NCBI GenBank assembly: GCA_044359525.1
Contig: JBIKLY010000004.1
Span: 11,845-75,844 of the forward strand
DNA: 64,000 nucleotides
Reading direction: 5' to 3'
Origin: CAJBIL01 sp044359525
GTDB lineage: Bacteria > Pseudomonadota > Gammaproteobacteria > Burkholderiales > Rhodocyclaceae
Shown: positions 51,429-60,540 of the stretch, one piece after another
Layout: each line of letters begins with the position of its first letter
Numbering within the stretch: the stretch's first letter is position 1
The notes under the pieces: generated by a model
What the model saw: the letters and a program-made list of their open reading frames with translations, nothing else
Told to the model about the DNA's origin: nothing
Databases searched by the model: none
Made by a program: the position numbers and the translations under genes

Positions 51429-52841
51429 TTAGCGCCTGGCGTCGATCTCAACGCGGTTCTTGCCCGCGTGTTTGGCGTGATAACAGGCTTCGTCGGCGCG
51501 CCTGATGAAGCTGGAAACGGTATCTCCTGCAGCGAACTGCGCCACACCGATGCTGACCGAGCTATGTATTGTTGCGTCGCTGCTGGTGTGGATCGGCTCT
51601 CCGGCGAAACGCTGGCGCAATCGTTCGGCGGCGGTGATGGCGTCGTCGATCCGGGTGTTGGGTAGCAGAATGACAAACTCTTCGCCGCCATAACGGAAGG
51701 CGCTATCGCTGGCACGCAGGATGCTGCGAATCACCCCGGCCAGGGTAGTCAGTGCGAGGTCGCCATCGAGGTGACCGTGCGTGTCGTTGAATTGCTTGAA
51801 ATTGTCGACGTCCATCAGCAACAGGCAAAGTGGTTCGTCGTGGCGTGCTGCGCGGCTCGTCTCGGCTTCGATCCGTTCAAAAAAATGGCGCACGTTGTAG
51901 AGCCCGGTCAGGCTGTCGGTGATGCTCAGCTGTGCGAAGCGCGCTTCGCTTTCCTTGAGTGCGGTTTCGGCCAACCGGCGCTCGGTGACATCCTGTAGCG
52001 TTTCAATGGCGCCGATGATCTGTCCTTGCATATCGCGAACCGGTGCGGCGGTGAAGAACAGCCAGCGGCCGCATTCGCCGAATCCCGGGAAAAAATCCTC
52101 GGCTTCGTAAGCGCCATCGATCAGTGCGGATGCGCGGAATTTGCCGTGATAAAAGCGATCGACATTGGTCATGATGGCTTTGTCGAGAATCAGGTCGGCC
52201 ATTACTGGTCGTGGTTTTGAATAAAAAGCGCGCCACTGCGACCGGGTACCAATAACGTCCTTGGCGGCCATGCCGGTCAGTACTTCGCAGGCACGATTCC
52301 AGTGGGTGACGACGTGGTCGCGGTCGATCACGAAGGCGGCCACCGAAATACCGTTGACGATCTGGGCCAGGCGTTCTGCCGCCTCGTGCAGGGCAATGTC
52401 GGCGCGCCGTCCGGCCTCCTTGCTGCGGAAGTCTTGAACAATCTGCGGCAGCCGGGTCGGCAGCAGCTTGAGGTAGCCTTCGTCGGGATCCTTGATGATG
52501 TAGTCGGCGACGCCGAGCCGCAATGCCTCGACCGCGATCTGCTCGTTGCCGCTGCCGGTGAGCAGGATGACGGGCAGCGGGACGCCACGTTTCAGCAAAG
52601 CACGACACAAGGAAAGACCGTTGTCGCCCGGCAGGTTGTAGTCGACGACAATGAGATCGAATTTGAGCGGCACCCAGGTCAGCAGGGTGAGTGCGTCATC
52701 GGTGCGTTCGCAGACGCTGATGGTAAATGGGCTGGTGCGCAGCGCCCGTGAAAAAGCCGCGCGGTCGTGCTCGTTGTCTTCGACCAGCAGGATGCGCAAT
52801 TCCGGGGATGCTTCGATAGCGGCTTGTTCAGTGTGCATCAT
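51429..52841 (-). CDS. Response regulator diguanylate cyclase (REC-PAS-GGDEF)
   Basis: About 470 residues. Receiver (LRILLVEDNEHDR, Asp in LIVVDYNLPG), PAS domain (VVTHWNRACEVLTGM...) and GGDEF domain with active site YGGEEFVILL near residue 385 and an intact inhibitory site RASD five residues before it. It should make c-di-GMP when phosphorylated. ATG at 52841 or 52838; overlaps the upstream receiver gene by about 14 nt. No EAL domain. Confidence 0.9.
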   Translation of the reverse strand: MMHTEQAAIEASPELRILLVEDNEHDRAAFSRALRTSPFTISVCERTDDALTLLTWVPLKFDLIVVDYNLPGDNGLSLCRALLKRGVPLPVILLTGSGNEQIAVEALRLGVADYIIKDPDEGYLKLLPTRLPQIVQDFRSKEAGRRADIALHEAAERLAQIVNGISVAAFVIDRDHVVTHWNRACEVLTGMAAKDVIGTRSQWRAFYSKPRPVMADLILDKAIMTNVDRFYHGKFRASALIDGAYEAEDFFPGFGECGRWLFFTAAPVRDMQGQIIGAIETLQDVTERRLAETALKESEARFAQLSITDSLTGLYNVRHFFERIEAETSRAARHDEPLCLLLMDVDNFKQFNDTHGHLDGDLALTTLAGVIRSILRASDSAFRYGGEEFVILLPNTRIDDAITAAERLRQRFAGEPIHTSSDATIHSSVSIGVAQFAAGDTVSSFIRRADEACYHAKHAGKNRVEIDARR

Positions 52842-53292
52842 GAGGTGCCTCGGCGCGTTCGGCCAGATTCCAGAATTCGTGGATGGTACGCATGGCGGCC
52901 GTGAAGTTTTCAAAACCGACCGGTTTTACGATGTAGGCGTTGGCCCCGAGGTCGTAACTGCGCAGGCGGTCCTCCTCGGCTTTCGAGGAGGTCAGGATGA
53001 CCACCGGCAGTCGTGCTGTCGCGGCATTGGCGCGGATTGCCCGCAGCGCGCCCAGGCCATCGAGGCGTGGCATGTGCAGATCAAGCAGTACCAGTCCGGG
53101 CGGCGGTGCGTTGGCATGCTCGCCCCGCCTGAACAGGTAGTCGAGGCAGGCTTCGCCGTCGCTTACGATAACCAGCGGGTTGCGGATGCCGAGCGTGCGC
53201 CAGGCGCGCCGGATGGCGATGACGTCGTGTGCCTCGTCCTCGGCAACCAGCACGACAAAATTGTTGCGTTGTGATTCGTCAGGCGGGTTCAT
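52828..53292 (-). CDS. Single-domain response regulator (Rcp1-like)
   Basis: 154-residue stand-alone receiver (VVLVAEDEAHDVIAIRRA, Asp in VLLDLHMPRLDG, Thr/Ser in VILTSSKAEEDR, Lys in YIVKPVGF). ATG 53292 lies inside the kinase 3' end; the stop lies inside the cyclase 5' end. The middle gene of a kinase-receiver-cyclase operon, perhaps a phosphate sink or relay. Confidence 0.9.
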   Translation of the reverse strand: MNPPDESQRNNFVVLVAEDEAHDVIAIRRAWRTLGIRNPLVIVSDGEACLDYLFRRGEHANAPPPGLVLLDLHMPRLDGLGALRAIRANAATARLPVVILTSSKAEEDRLRSYDLGANAYIVKPVGFENFTAAMRTIHEFWNLAERAEAPHDAH

Positions 53293-54523
53293 GTGACGCC
53301 TCTTGCAATGTCGATATGTGCCTCGGCAGGACAAGCGTGAAACAGCTGCCGGCGCCGGGTGCCGACTCAATGTGGACGCTGCCGTGCAATTGCTGTGCTG
53401 CCTTGCGTACGATGGCCAGACCGATACCCGTGCCCTCAAATTCGTTGCGCGTATGCAGGCGTTGAAAGATGCCGAAAATCTGTTCGAAAAAACGTGGCTC
53501 GATGCCGATCCCGTTATCGCGCACGGTGATTTTCATGCCTGCAGTGGGCGCCTCCTGCCAGTTGATTTCAACCATCTTCTGCGGCGAGCGATTGAACTTC
53601 AGGCCGTTACCGATCAGGTTGCGTAAAATCTGGCCGAGCAGGGTGCGCTCAACCAAGATGGCCGGCCAGTCGGGTGGCAGGCGCACGCATTGGTCTTTGT
53701 CCAGCGCCATGCCGTCAACCAGTTCGGCGAGAAAATCGTCAAGCGGCGTTATTTGCGGTGACATTGGCGTATGCCCGATTGCTGAGAGCGCCAACAGGTC
53801 GGTGACCAGATCTTCTCCGTGGCGTAGTGCCTGCCGCATCCCGGCAAAATAGCTGCGCTGCTCGTCGTTCAGTGTTCCGGCCAGATCTTCTTCGAGAAAG
53901 TCGGCGTAATTGCGCGTTGCCCGCAGCGGTGAGCGTAGGTCGTGCGACACGGCATAAGCGTAATGGCTGAGCTCCTCGTTGGCATCGGAGAGTTCGCTGG
54001 TGCGCTGGCGTACCCGTTCTTCGAGCTGGTGGTGCGAGCGTAGCAGGGCAGCTTCGGCCTCCTTGCGCTCGGTAATGTCCTGCAGGGTCTCAATGGCGCC
54101 GACGATCCGTCCATTACTGTCGCGCAGCGGTGCTGCCGTGAAAAAAAGCCAGCGACCGCCGCCGGTGAGCGGCGGCAAGAAGTCCTCCACCTCAAATGCG
54201 CCGTCAATCAGTGTTGAGGGGCGAATCGTTTCGCCATAGAGCTTGACGAGGCCCGCCCGGTCGGCACCGTCGATGATCAGGTTGGCCAGTACCGGCCGCG
54301 CTTCCGGGTAGAAGGCGCGCCATGGGTCGCTGCTGCCAATCGCCTCGTGCTGCGGGATGCCGGAAATTGCCGCCAGCGCACGGTTCCAGTGCGTGATGAC
54401 ATGTCGGTGGTCAAGAACGAACGTGGGGATCGGCGAGGCGTCAATGATCTGTGTCAGGCCTGGCTGGCCGACGGCCTCGGCCGGGTCGGCGCAAATGGCT
54501 TTCGTGTGCTCGCCATGATTCAT
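53279..54523 (-). CDS. PAS-domain sensor histidine kinase
   Basis: 414 residues without membrane segments. PAS (about 20-150; VITHWNRALAAISGI...WRAFYPEARPVLANLII), coiled linker, H box VSHDLRSPLRATRNYADFL, N box RNLIGNGLKFNR, G boxes DNGIGI and GTGIGLAIVRK. Its PAS is clearly related to the PAS of the cyclase two genes downstream. Cytoplasmic signal unknown. Confidence 0.9.
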   Translation of the reverse strand: MNHGEHTKAICADPAEAVGQPGLTQIIDASPIPTFVLDHRHVITHWNRALAAISGIPQHEAIGSSDPWRAFYPEARPVLANLIIDGADRAGLVKLYGETIRPSTLIDGAFEVEDFLPPLTGGGRWLFFTAAPLRDSNGRIVGAIETLQDITERKEAEAALLRSHHQLEERVRQRTSELSDANEELSHYAYAVSHDLRSPLRATRNYADFLEEDLAGTLNDEQRSYFAGMRQALRHGEDLVTDLLALSAIGHTPMSPQITPLDDFLAELVDGMALDKDQCVRLPPDWPAILVERTLLGQILRNLIGNGLKFNRSPQKMVEINWQEAPTAGMKITVRDNGIGIEPRFFEQIFGIFQRLHTRNEFEGTGIGLAIVRKAAQQLHGSVHIESAPGAGSCFTLVLPRHISTLQEASHEPA

Positions 54524-54650
54524 CGCAGGCTCCCTGGTGCCGGACCATCCGGCAAGCGGTGGTGGCTGTTTTTGTCTTGATCTGCGGACACGCTAGCATG
54601 GCCGGTTTGCTGCACGCAAGGGCCTTTGGCAAAACCCGGAACGCTGTTGT

Positions 54651-54992
54651 TTACTGAGGCGGTGTCTTCTGCGGCAGGAATGCGAAAGCATCGGGTGCCG
54701 TATCCCACTTGATGCTCAAGCCATCGACCAGGACATTTACCGGCACCTCGTGCATGACGTCCTTGTGCTTGATGCTGGCGACCCCCTTGTACTTTTTGTC
54801 GCCTTCCATCGTCAGCTGAACCTTGACGACCTCGACGCCGGAGCCTTCGAAGCGCGGATCAACACGCAGGATATCCTGCATCGACGTCCTGGCCATGGCG
54901 GCCACTGTTTCGGCCGCGGGAGGAGCGCAGGCTGAGAGGGCAAGCGCGAGAAGCAGCGCAGCGGCGAGAGGTTTGAATTTTCCGGGTTGCAT
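54651..54992 (-). CDS. Small lipoprotein of unknown function
   Basis: 113 residues from ATG 54992 with a lipoprotein signal (PLAAALLLALALSAC, lipobox LSAC). The mature part (VEVVKVQLTMEGDKKYKGVASIKHKDVMHEVPVNVLVDG) has the pattern of a small beta-strand domain. No family recognised. Upstream frame beyond the ATG looks non-coding. Confidence 0.65.
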   Translation of the reverse strand: MQPGKFKPLAAALLLALALSACAPPAAETVAAMARTSMQDILRVDPRFEGSGVEVVKVQLTMEGDKKYKGVASIKHKDVMHEVPVNVLVDGLSIKWDTAPDAFAFLPQKTPPQ

Positions 54993-55155
54993 TGGATGTC
55001 CTTTTGGGTCACGCGAAGCAATGGAAAACGCCGCGCGCATGGGTGAGAAGGCATAGGATACCAAATCGCCAGCACTTGCCCGGTGCGGTCTGTGGATGCT
55101 GTGGATGACGCACTGGGTACAATGGCAGCCAACCACCCACGCAAGGATGCCCAAG

Positions 55156-55836
55156 ATGTCTGAACTGTTGCCTACCGTCGAAATCGAAACCGGCGATCAG
55201 CCGGAATGTGCCGTTATCTGGCTGCACGGGCTGGGCGCCGACGGTCACGATTTCGAGCCGATCGTCGATGAACTTGATCTGGGCGAGCTGCCGCCAATCC
55301 GCTTCGTTTTCCCGCATGCGCCGATGCGGCCGGTGACGATCAACGGCGGCTACGTGATGCGCGCCTGGTACGACATCGTCTCGCCGGACTTCTCGCAACG
55401 GCGCGAGGACGTCCAAGGCGTGCGCGAGTCGGCGCAACAGATCGAAGCGCTGATCGCCCGTGAGAACGCGCGCGGCATCCCCGATGCGCGCATCATCCTG
55501 GCCGGCTTCTCGCAGGGCGGTGCGGTTGTGCTGCACACCGGCTTGCGTCATGCGCAGCGTCTGGCCGGCATCCTCGCCCTGTCGACCTACGTACCGCTGG
55601 CCGACACGCTGGCGGCAGAAGCACACGCGGCGAACCGCGACGTGCCGATCTTCATGGCGCACGGCCACGGCGATACGGTGATTCCCTACGACTTCGGGCA
55701 ACGCTCGGGCGAACTGCTGCTGGCGCAGGGCTACCCGTTGCAGTGGCATCCCTATTTTTGCGAACACACGGTGGCCATGGAAGAAATTCGCGACATCAAC
55801 GGGTGGCTGCACGAGGTGCTGGCGGGGCGGCAGTGA
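55156..55836 (+). CDS. Carboxylesterase, alpha/beta hydrolase (EstB/YpfH type)
   Basis: 226 residues. VIWLHGLGADGHDFEPIV, nucleophile Ser in AGFSQGGAV, catalytic Asp in HGHGDTVIPY and His in FCEHTVAMEE. ATG 55156 has AAGGA eight bases upstream; ATG 55147 is possible. Cytoplasmic. Substrate unknown. An ACCAAG hairpin begins 13 nt after the stop. Confidence 0.9.
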   Translation: MSELLPTVEIETGDQPECAVIWLHGLGADGHDFEPIVDELDLGELPPIRFVFPHAPMRPVTINGGYVMRAWYDIVSPDFSQRREDVQGVRESAQQIEALIARENARGIPDARIILAGFSQGGAVVLHTGLRHAQRLAGILALSTYVPLADTLAAEAHAANRDVPIFMAHGHGDTVIPYDFGQRSGELLLAQGYPLQWHPYFCEHTVAMEEIRDINGWLHEVLAGRQ

Positions 55837-55849
55837 AGTTAAATGCTTT

Positions 55850-55937
55850 ACCACCAAGACACCAAGAACACCAAGTTACACCAAGGAAGACCTTTGAATT
55901 TCTTGGTGCACCTTGGTGTTCTTGGTGCCTTGGTGGT
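55850..55937. repeat. 88-bp ACCAAG hairpin repeat after the esterase gene
   Basis: Arms 55850-55885 and 55902-55937, complementary at 33 of 36 positions, 16-nt loop. Same total length and loop size as the copy behind rpe 40 kb away. It ends 12 nt before the next start codon. Confidence 0.93.
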
Positions 55938-55949
55938 TCGCTTTTTTGA

Positions 55950-56465
55950 ATGCATGAAATGCCGCTCCTGAAATACCTCGCCGGCTATCCCGACGAAACG
56001 AAGGCGCAGGTGCGCCAGCTGATCGCGCAGGATCGTCTTGGCGAGATGCTGCGTCGCAAGTATCCCGAGTCACACGACATACGCACCGACAAGGCGCTCT
56101 ACGACTACACCTTCGCGCTGAAAAACCGCTTCCTGCGCAAGGCCGAGCCGCTCGCCAAGGTGCTCTTCGACAACAACCTGCAGGTGCTCAGGAACGCCCT
56201 CGGCACACACAGCACCGTGCCGCGCGTGCAGGGCGGCAAGATCAAGTCGAAGCGCGAGATTCGCGTCGCCAGCCTGTTCAAGGACGCGCCGCCCGAGTTC
56301 CTGAAAATGATCGTCGTGCACGAACTGGCGCACCTCAAGGAGCGCGAGCACGACAAGGCGTTTTATCAGCTATGCACGCATATGGCGCCGGACTATCACC
56401 AGCTCGAATTCGACCTGCGGCTGTATCTGACGCAGCTTGAGCTGGCGGGAATGTCTGTCGGTTAA
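55950..56465 (+). CDS. YgjP/WLM-type metallopeptidase
   Basis: 171 residues with the zinc motif HELAHLKEREHDKAF (HExxH plus downstream His). C-terminal YQLCTHMAPDYHQLEFDLRLYL is typical of the YgjP (DUF45) family. Start ATG 55950 or 55959. Catalytic residues intact; substrate unknown. Confidence 0.85.
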   Translation: MHEMPLLKYLAGYPDETKAQVRQLIAQDRLGEMLRRKYPESHDIRTDKALYDYTFALKNRFLRKAEPLAKVLFDNNLQVLRNALGTHSTVPRVQGGKIKSKREIRVASLFKDAPPEFLKMIVVHELAHLKEREHDKAFYQLCTHMAPDYHQLEFDLRLYLTQLELAGMSVG

Positions 56466-56643
56466 TATTGAATTTCGTCAGGCTGCAAGCCGCGCCAAAT
56501 GGCGATCTGGCGCAGTCATGCCGGGAAAGCAAGGCGGGGCGGGCCTTGTGGCGATGTGCCGCCGAGTGGCCGTCAGTCGCATAGCAACGGGTGAAAATAA
56601 AGCGGTTAGACTGGGCTGCTTCTTCACTCATGGCCTTTGCTGA

Positions 56644-56911
56644 ATGAACGACGCAGATCGAATCAATGACTGGCACCACCGACCGCTCGATCAAATCGCC
56701 GCGCATCTGACCACCGCGCTGGGACACGGCCTGACCGACGATGAGGTTGCCACACGGCGCGCCGTGCATGGCGAGAACCGCATTACGGCTGTTCGCCACA
56801 GCGCCGATCGGGATGCAGGCGTGGCTGGAGATTTTTGCGGTGGGGGTGGTGTCGGCGTTGGTGGTCAGCGTCGACAAGCGCTGGGCGCAGCGAAAGCACA
56901 GGGGCGGCTGA
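56644..56911 (+). pseudogene. Cation P-type ATPase remnant
   Basis: The 5' part encodes the cation-ATPase N-terminal domain (WHHRPLDQIAAHLTTALGHGLTDDEVATRRAVHGENRI). A few codons on, in another frame, comes the extreme C-terminus (APIGMQAWLEIFAVGVVSALVVSVDKRW), ending at TGA 56911. The whole catalytic core of some 800 residues is gone. A deletion remnant of a calcium/magnesium-type pump. Confidence 0.82.
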
Positions 56912-56943
56912 TGCCGGGTGGCGTTATTTGCGCAGCGTTTTGA

Positions 56944-57180
56944 GGGGGTGCGTGAGCTGGATTGGGGATCCTGACGATTTTGCAGCAGGGTAAATAATCA
57001 GCCAGCAGCCCCTGTTGCTCATCGGGAGAAAGTTTGAATTTTGCGTAGGCAAGCACACGCATCAGTTCGGCAGTGGTGTCCCGGGAAATCAGGGGTTGCA
57101 GCCCTTGCGTCTGCCAGGCCCGGCGTAAGGGCGTTAGCCACCCTTTGGCAAAGGCCCTGATGAGGGAATTTTTGCGTTGA
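56944..57180 (-). pseudogene. PIN-domain toxin remnant
   Basis: On the minus strand the frame WLTPLRRAWQTQGLQPLISR, AELMRVLAYAKFKLSPDEQQ, LLADYLPCCKIVRIPN matches the middle of a PIN-family toxin (COG1569/TIGR00305 type). The N-terminal catalytic Asp region and the C-terminal CRDPxD part are absent. No start codon. It abuts the ATPase remnant, so the two mark a deletion-prone spot. Confidence 0.7.
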
Positions 57181-57181
57181 T

Positions 57182-58066
57182 TCACGACGACTGAACGACT
57201 GCCGCCGCAAATTTTCCCGCCTGGTAGTCGCGCACCGCCTGTTCGATTTCCTCTGCCGTATTCATGACGAACGGCCCGTGCTGGACGATCGGCTCGTGCA
57301 GCGGGGCGCCGGCGACGATCAGCAAGCGGGCGTCTTCCAGCGCCTCGACGCACAGTGCGGCGGCGCCGTCGTTGCGCAGGATGGCCAGCTGACGATCCGC
57401 CACCTCGCTGCCGCCGATATTGACGCGACCACGATAGGTATAGGTGAAGGCGTTGTGTCCGGGCGGGATCGGCTGGACGAAACGGCTGCCCGCCGGCAGA
57501 TGTACGTCGAGGTAGAGCGGCTGCGTCGTCGGGCGCTGCACGGCGCCGGCCAGCCCTTGGCTTACGCCAGCGATGACGCGCACAAGTACCCCGTCGGCGG
57601 TGCAGTATTCCGGGATGGTCTGCGCCGGAATGTCGCGATAGCTCGGCGCGACCATCTTGTCTTTCGCCGGCAGGTTGAGCCAGAGCTGGAATCCTTCCAT
57701 CAGCCCCGCGTCCTGTTCGGGTAGCTCGGAATGGATCAGGCCGCTGCCGGCGGTCATCCATTGCACGCCGCCCGGCCCGAGCAGGCCTTCGTTGCCGGCG
57801 CTGTCGCGGTGGCGCATGCGCCCGGCGATCATGTAGGTAATCGTTTCAAAACCACGGTGCGGATGGTCGGGAAAGCCGCCGATATAGTCGTCCGGGTTCT
57901 CGTTGCGGAAAGCGTCGAGCAGCAAGTAGGGATCGAGTCGGCGCTGCAAGGGCTGCGTCAGCACGCGGGTCAGGCGAACGCCGGCGCCGTCGGCGGTGGC
58001 AATTCCCTGGACCAGGCGTTCGACGCTTCTGAAGCGGGTATCGGTGTCGGATGCATGGGGGCTCAT
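57182..58066 (-). CDS. Pirin family protein
   Basis: 294-residue two-cupin pirin. Metal-binding His/Glu set in GGFPDHPHRGFETITYMIAG and GLIHSELPE. Some pirins are quercetinases or redox-linked regulators; the role is not deducible here. Same strand as azoR, 35 nt apart, so probably one operon. Confidence 0.92.
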   Translation of the reverse strand: MSPHASDTDTRFRSVERLVQGIATADGAGVRLTRVLTQPLQRRLDPYLLLDAFRNENPDDYIGGFPDHPHRGFETITYMIAGRMRHRDSAGNEGLLGPGGVQWMTAGSGLIHSELPEQDAGLMEGFQLWLNLPAKDKMVAPSYRDIPAQTIPEYCTADGVLVRVIAGVSQGLAGAVQRPTTQPLYLDVHLPAGSRFVQPIPPGHNAFTYTYRGRVNIGGSEVADRQLAILRNDGAAALCVEALEDARLLIVAGAPLHEPIVQHGPFVMNTAEEIEQAVRDYQAGKFAAAVVQSS

Positions 58067-58101
58067 GGCAATTTGCTCCTGATTGGGGGTTCTCCGCCTG
58101 T

Positions 58102-58701
58102 TTAGGCAAAAATCTCTTCGATGCGTGCCTCGGCTTCGGCAAAAGCCTGGCTGGCCGATTCGGCGCCCATCGCCAGCCCTTCGGCGTAGATGAACTCGAC
58201 GTCGCTCATGCCGAGGAACGCGAGGACGCTTCTCAGATAGGGTACCTGCGAGTCGGCCGGGGTGTCGCGGTAGAGGCCGCCGCGTGCCAGCGCGACATAG
58301 ACCTTCTTGCCCTTGACCAGCCCTTCGGGGCCGTTCGCGGTGTAGCGGAAGGTGACGCCGGCACGGGCGATCGCGTCGATCCAGGTCTTCAGTTGCACCG
58401 GAACGCCGAAGTTGTACATCGGCACGCCGAGCACGATGGCATCGGCCGACTGGAGCTGGTCGATCAGCGCGTCATCGAGGGCGACGCGCGCCGCTTGTTC
58501 CGGCGTGCGCTGTTCGGTCGGCGTGAACAAAGCGGTTAGCGCCGGTTCGTCGAGTACCGGGTGCGGGGCGCTGGCGAGATCGCGCAGTTCGACGCTGGCT
58601 TGCGGGTTCTGTGCCTGCAGGCGCGCCGTCACGGCATCGGCGAGGCGGGTCGAGTTGGCGCCGGCTGAGCGGGCGCTGGCGTTGATTTGCAGGATTTTCA
58701 T
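58102..58701 (-). CDS. azoR: FMN-dependent NADH-azoreductase AzoR
   Basis: 199-residue flavodoxin-fold quinone/azo reductase: KILQINASARSAGANSTRLADA, MYNFGVPVQLKTWIDAIARAGVTFRYT, ALARGGLY. Divergent from a LysR gene, a common control pair. RBS GGAG before ATG 58701. Confidence 0.92.
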   Translation of the reverse strand: MKILQINASARSAGANSTRLADAVTARLQAQNPQASVELRDLASAPHPVLDEPALTALFTPTEQRTPEQAARVALDDALIDQLQSADAIVLGVPMYNFGVPVQLKTWIDAIARAGVTFRYTANGPEGLVKGKKVYVALARGGLYRDTPADSQVPYLRSVLAFLGMSDVEFIYAEGLAMGAESASQAFAEAEARIEEIFA

Positions 58702-58752
58702 GATCGTTCACTCCAGGTGGTTGGCTTGTGGCTAGTCAACGAGAAAGTGCGA

Positions 58753-58838
58753 ACCACCAAGGCACCAAGTTCACCACGAAACACAAAGTTAACACGTGTT
58801 TCCTTGGTGAAACTTTGTGTTCTTTGTGGCTTGGTGGT
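58753..58838. repeat. 86-bp diverged ACCAAG hairpin between azoR and lysR
   Basis: Arms 58753-58788 and 58803-58838 around a 14-nt loop. The outer 9 bp ACCACCAAG/CTTGGTGGT are conserved, but the interior carries about ten mismatches and mixes ACCAAG with ACAAAG units, so it is an older copy. Confidence 0.85.
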
Positions 58839-58942
58839 GAAGCTTTTTTCGTTGCCTAACTGCTAAGGAGGCCGGCATTTGCCGAACCCATGAATGCATA
58901 CTATTGCTTGCATTGATGGTCCGGAAGCCGTTGGAATGGGTA

Positions 58943-58968
58943 TTATTGTTCTGTAAATGGAACAATAA
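58943..58968. promoter_or_regulatory. Candidate operator in front of lysR
   Basis: Inverted repeat TTATTGTTC/GAACAATAA with 8-nt spacer. It overlaps the Shine-Dalgarno region of the LysR gene and suits auto-repression or control of the divergent azoR gene. Confidence 0.5.
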
Positions 58969-58976
58969 GGAGTCTC

Positions 58977-59879
58977 ATGAGTCTCGACGCCAACGATTTG
59001 ATCCTCTTCGCCCACATCATCGAGGCGGGGAGTTTCTCCCGCGCGGCGGAGCGCACTGGTTTGCCGAAATCGACGCTATCACGGCGCATCACTTTGCTCG
59101 AAGCCCGGCTCGGCGAGCGCCTGCTGACACGCAGCACGCGCCGCCTGGCGATTACCGAGTTCGGCGAAAGAATTCTTGAGCACGCCAAAAGGCTGCTCGA
59201 GGAAACCGAAGCGGCGTCGGCCATGGCCTTGCACCGGCAAGGCGTGCCGCGCGGCGTTTTGCGTGTTTCCCTGCCGCCGGATTTCGTCGATCTGGATTTG
59301 ACGCCGTTGCTGCTGCAGTTCGCCGCCAGCTATCCGGAAGTCCGCCTGGAGCTTGACCTCTCGCCGCGCCGCGTCGATCTGCTGGCCGAACGCTTCGATC
59401 TGGCTGTACGCGCGGCCAGCCGTTTGCCCGACGACAGCACGCTGGTCGCGCGCAAGCTCTGCGAATTGCAAAACGGCCTGTACGCCGGCCCGGCCTACCT
59501 GAAACGTTACGGGGTGCCGGCCAGTCCGGCCGAATTGCTCGAGCACGTCGGCCTGCGCCTGATCGGCGGCAACGGCGAGGCCGTGCCGTGGCGGCTGTCG
59601 CGTGGCGCGGAGACCTGGGAGGGCCTGCCCAATGGCCCGCTGGCGGCCAATTCGCCCGGTCTGCAGCGTGACCTGGCGGCGCACGGCATGGGCATCGTCG
59701 CGCTGGGCGACCGCTTTGCCGACAAATGGGTAACGCAGGGGTTACTTGAACGCGTCCTGCCGGAATGGTGTTTACCGAGCATCACGATCTGGTGCGTCAC
59801 GCCGGGCCGGCGCTTGTTGCCGGCGCGAACCAGCGCCTTTGTCGAACTGCTGCGAGCGATGTTCGGCAAGGGCGCTTAG
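58977..59879 (+). CDS. LysR-family transcriptional regulator
   Basis: 300 residues. HTH (GSFSRAAERTGLPKSTLSRRITLLEARLGERLL) and the substrate-binding fold (GVLRVSLPPDFVDLDLTPLL, LAVRAASRLPDDSTLVARKL). AGGAG before ATG 58977. Divergent from azoR-pirin, which it probably controls. Confidence 0.92.
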   Translation: MSLDANDLILFAHIIEAGSFSRAAERTGLPKSTLSRRITLLEARLGERLLTRSTRRLAITEFGERILEHAKRLLEETEAASAMALHRQGVPRGVLRVSLPPDFVDLDLTPLLLQFAASYPEVRLELDLSPRRVDLLAERFDLAVRAASRLPDDSTLVARKLCELQNGLYAGPAYLKRYGVPASPAELLEHVGLRLIGGNGEAVPWRLSRGAETWEGLPNGPLAANSPGLQRDLAAHGMGIVALGDRFADKWVTQGLLERVLPEWCLPSITIWCVTPGRRLLPARTSAFVELLRAMFGKGA

Positions 59880-59913
59880 CGGCGGCTCACCAGCCATCGC
59901 CAGACGCAGGTTT

Positions 59914-60309
59914 TCAGATTTTCTGTGCGGGTGATTTACCGTTGCCGCTGAACAGGCTGGTCAGGCCGACATAGGCCGGCTCCTGCGCCGGCGGCGCCAG
60001 CGGCTGATCGAGCGCGCTGAGCTGCTTTTCCAGGTCGGCGATGCGCTGCGCCAGCACGCTGTTTTCGCTTTTCAGCGCATCGATCTGGTGGTGCAGCCGA
60101 TTGCCGGTCCACTGCCGGCGGATCACCGACGGCGACGACAACAGCGCGGTGATCAGCGCGCCGAGGCCGAGGGCGATCAGCAGGACCATGGCCAGCGAAC
60201 TCTCGAAACTCCAGAGGGCGAAGCTGACGGTCACCGCAACGTTGTTCTGCAGCGCGAAGGCGACCGCGCCGATGGCGAAAATGATGCCGAAAATCAACAT
60301 GAGTTGCAT
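59914..60309 (-). CDS. LapA-domain (DUF1049) membrane protein
   Basis: 131 residues from ATG 60309. Two hydrophobic segments (LMLIFGIIFAIGAVAFALQN and SSLAMVLLIALGLGALITALL) then a coiled coil (LKSENSVLAQRIADLEKQLSALD). Resembles LapA, which works with LapB in LPS assembly control, though LapB is not adjacent. 230 bases upstream up to nhaD hold only the terminator. Confidence 0.78.
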   Translation of the reverse strand: MQLMLIFGIIFAIGAVAFALQNNVAVTVSFALWSFESSLAMVLLIALGLGALITALLSSPSVIRRQWTGNRLHHQIDALKSENSVLAQRIADLEKQLSALDQPLAPPAQEPAYVGLTSLFSGNGKSPAQKI

Positions 60310-60480
60310 GCTCCAACCGCCATTCAAAAGGCCTGATCCCAGCGGATCGAAAGCCTTATCGCAGCATTGATCAAGCCGACCATGCTGTAGGTCTGCACGA
60401 AATTTCCCCATTGTTCGCCACTGTTCGGGAATTCGCCACGCCGCAATGACTTGTTTGTAGTCATGGCAATCAGGAAGTAG

Positions 60481-60525
60481 AAAAACCCTGGCGCAACGTC
60501 CAAGGGACGCTGCGCCAGGGTTTTT
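60481..60525. terminator. Bidirectional terminator after nhaD
   Basis: AAAAA, stem ACCCTGGCGCA/TGCGCCAGGGT (60485-60495, 60511-60521) with an inner CGTCC/GGACG helix, then TTTTT. Confidence 0.93.
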
Positions 60526-60540
60526 AATTATTACAAACGT

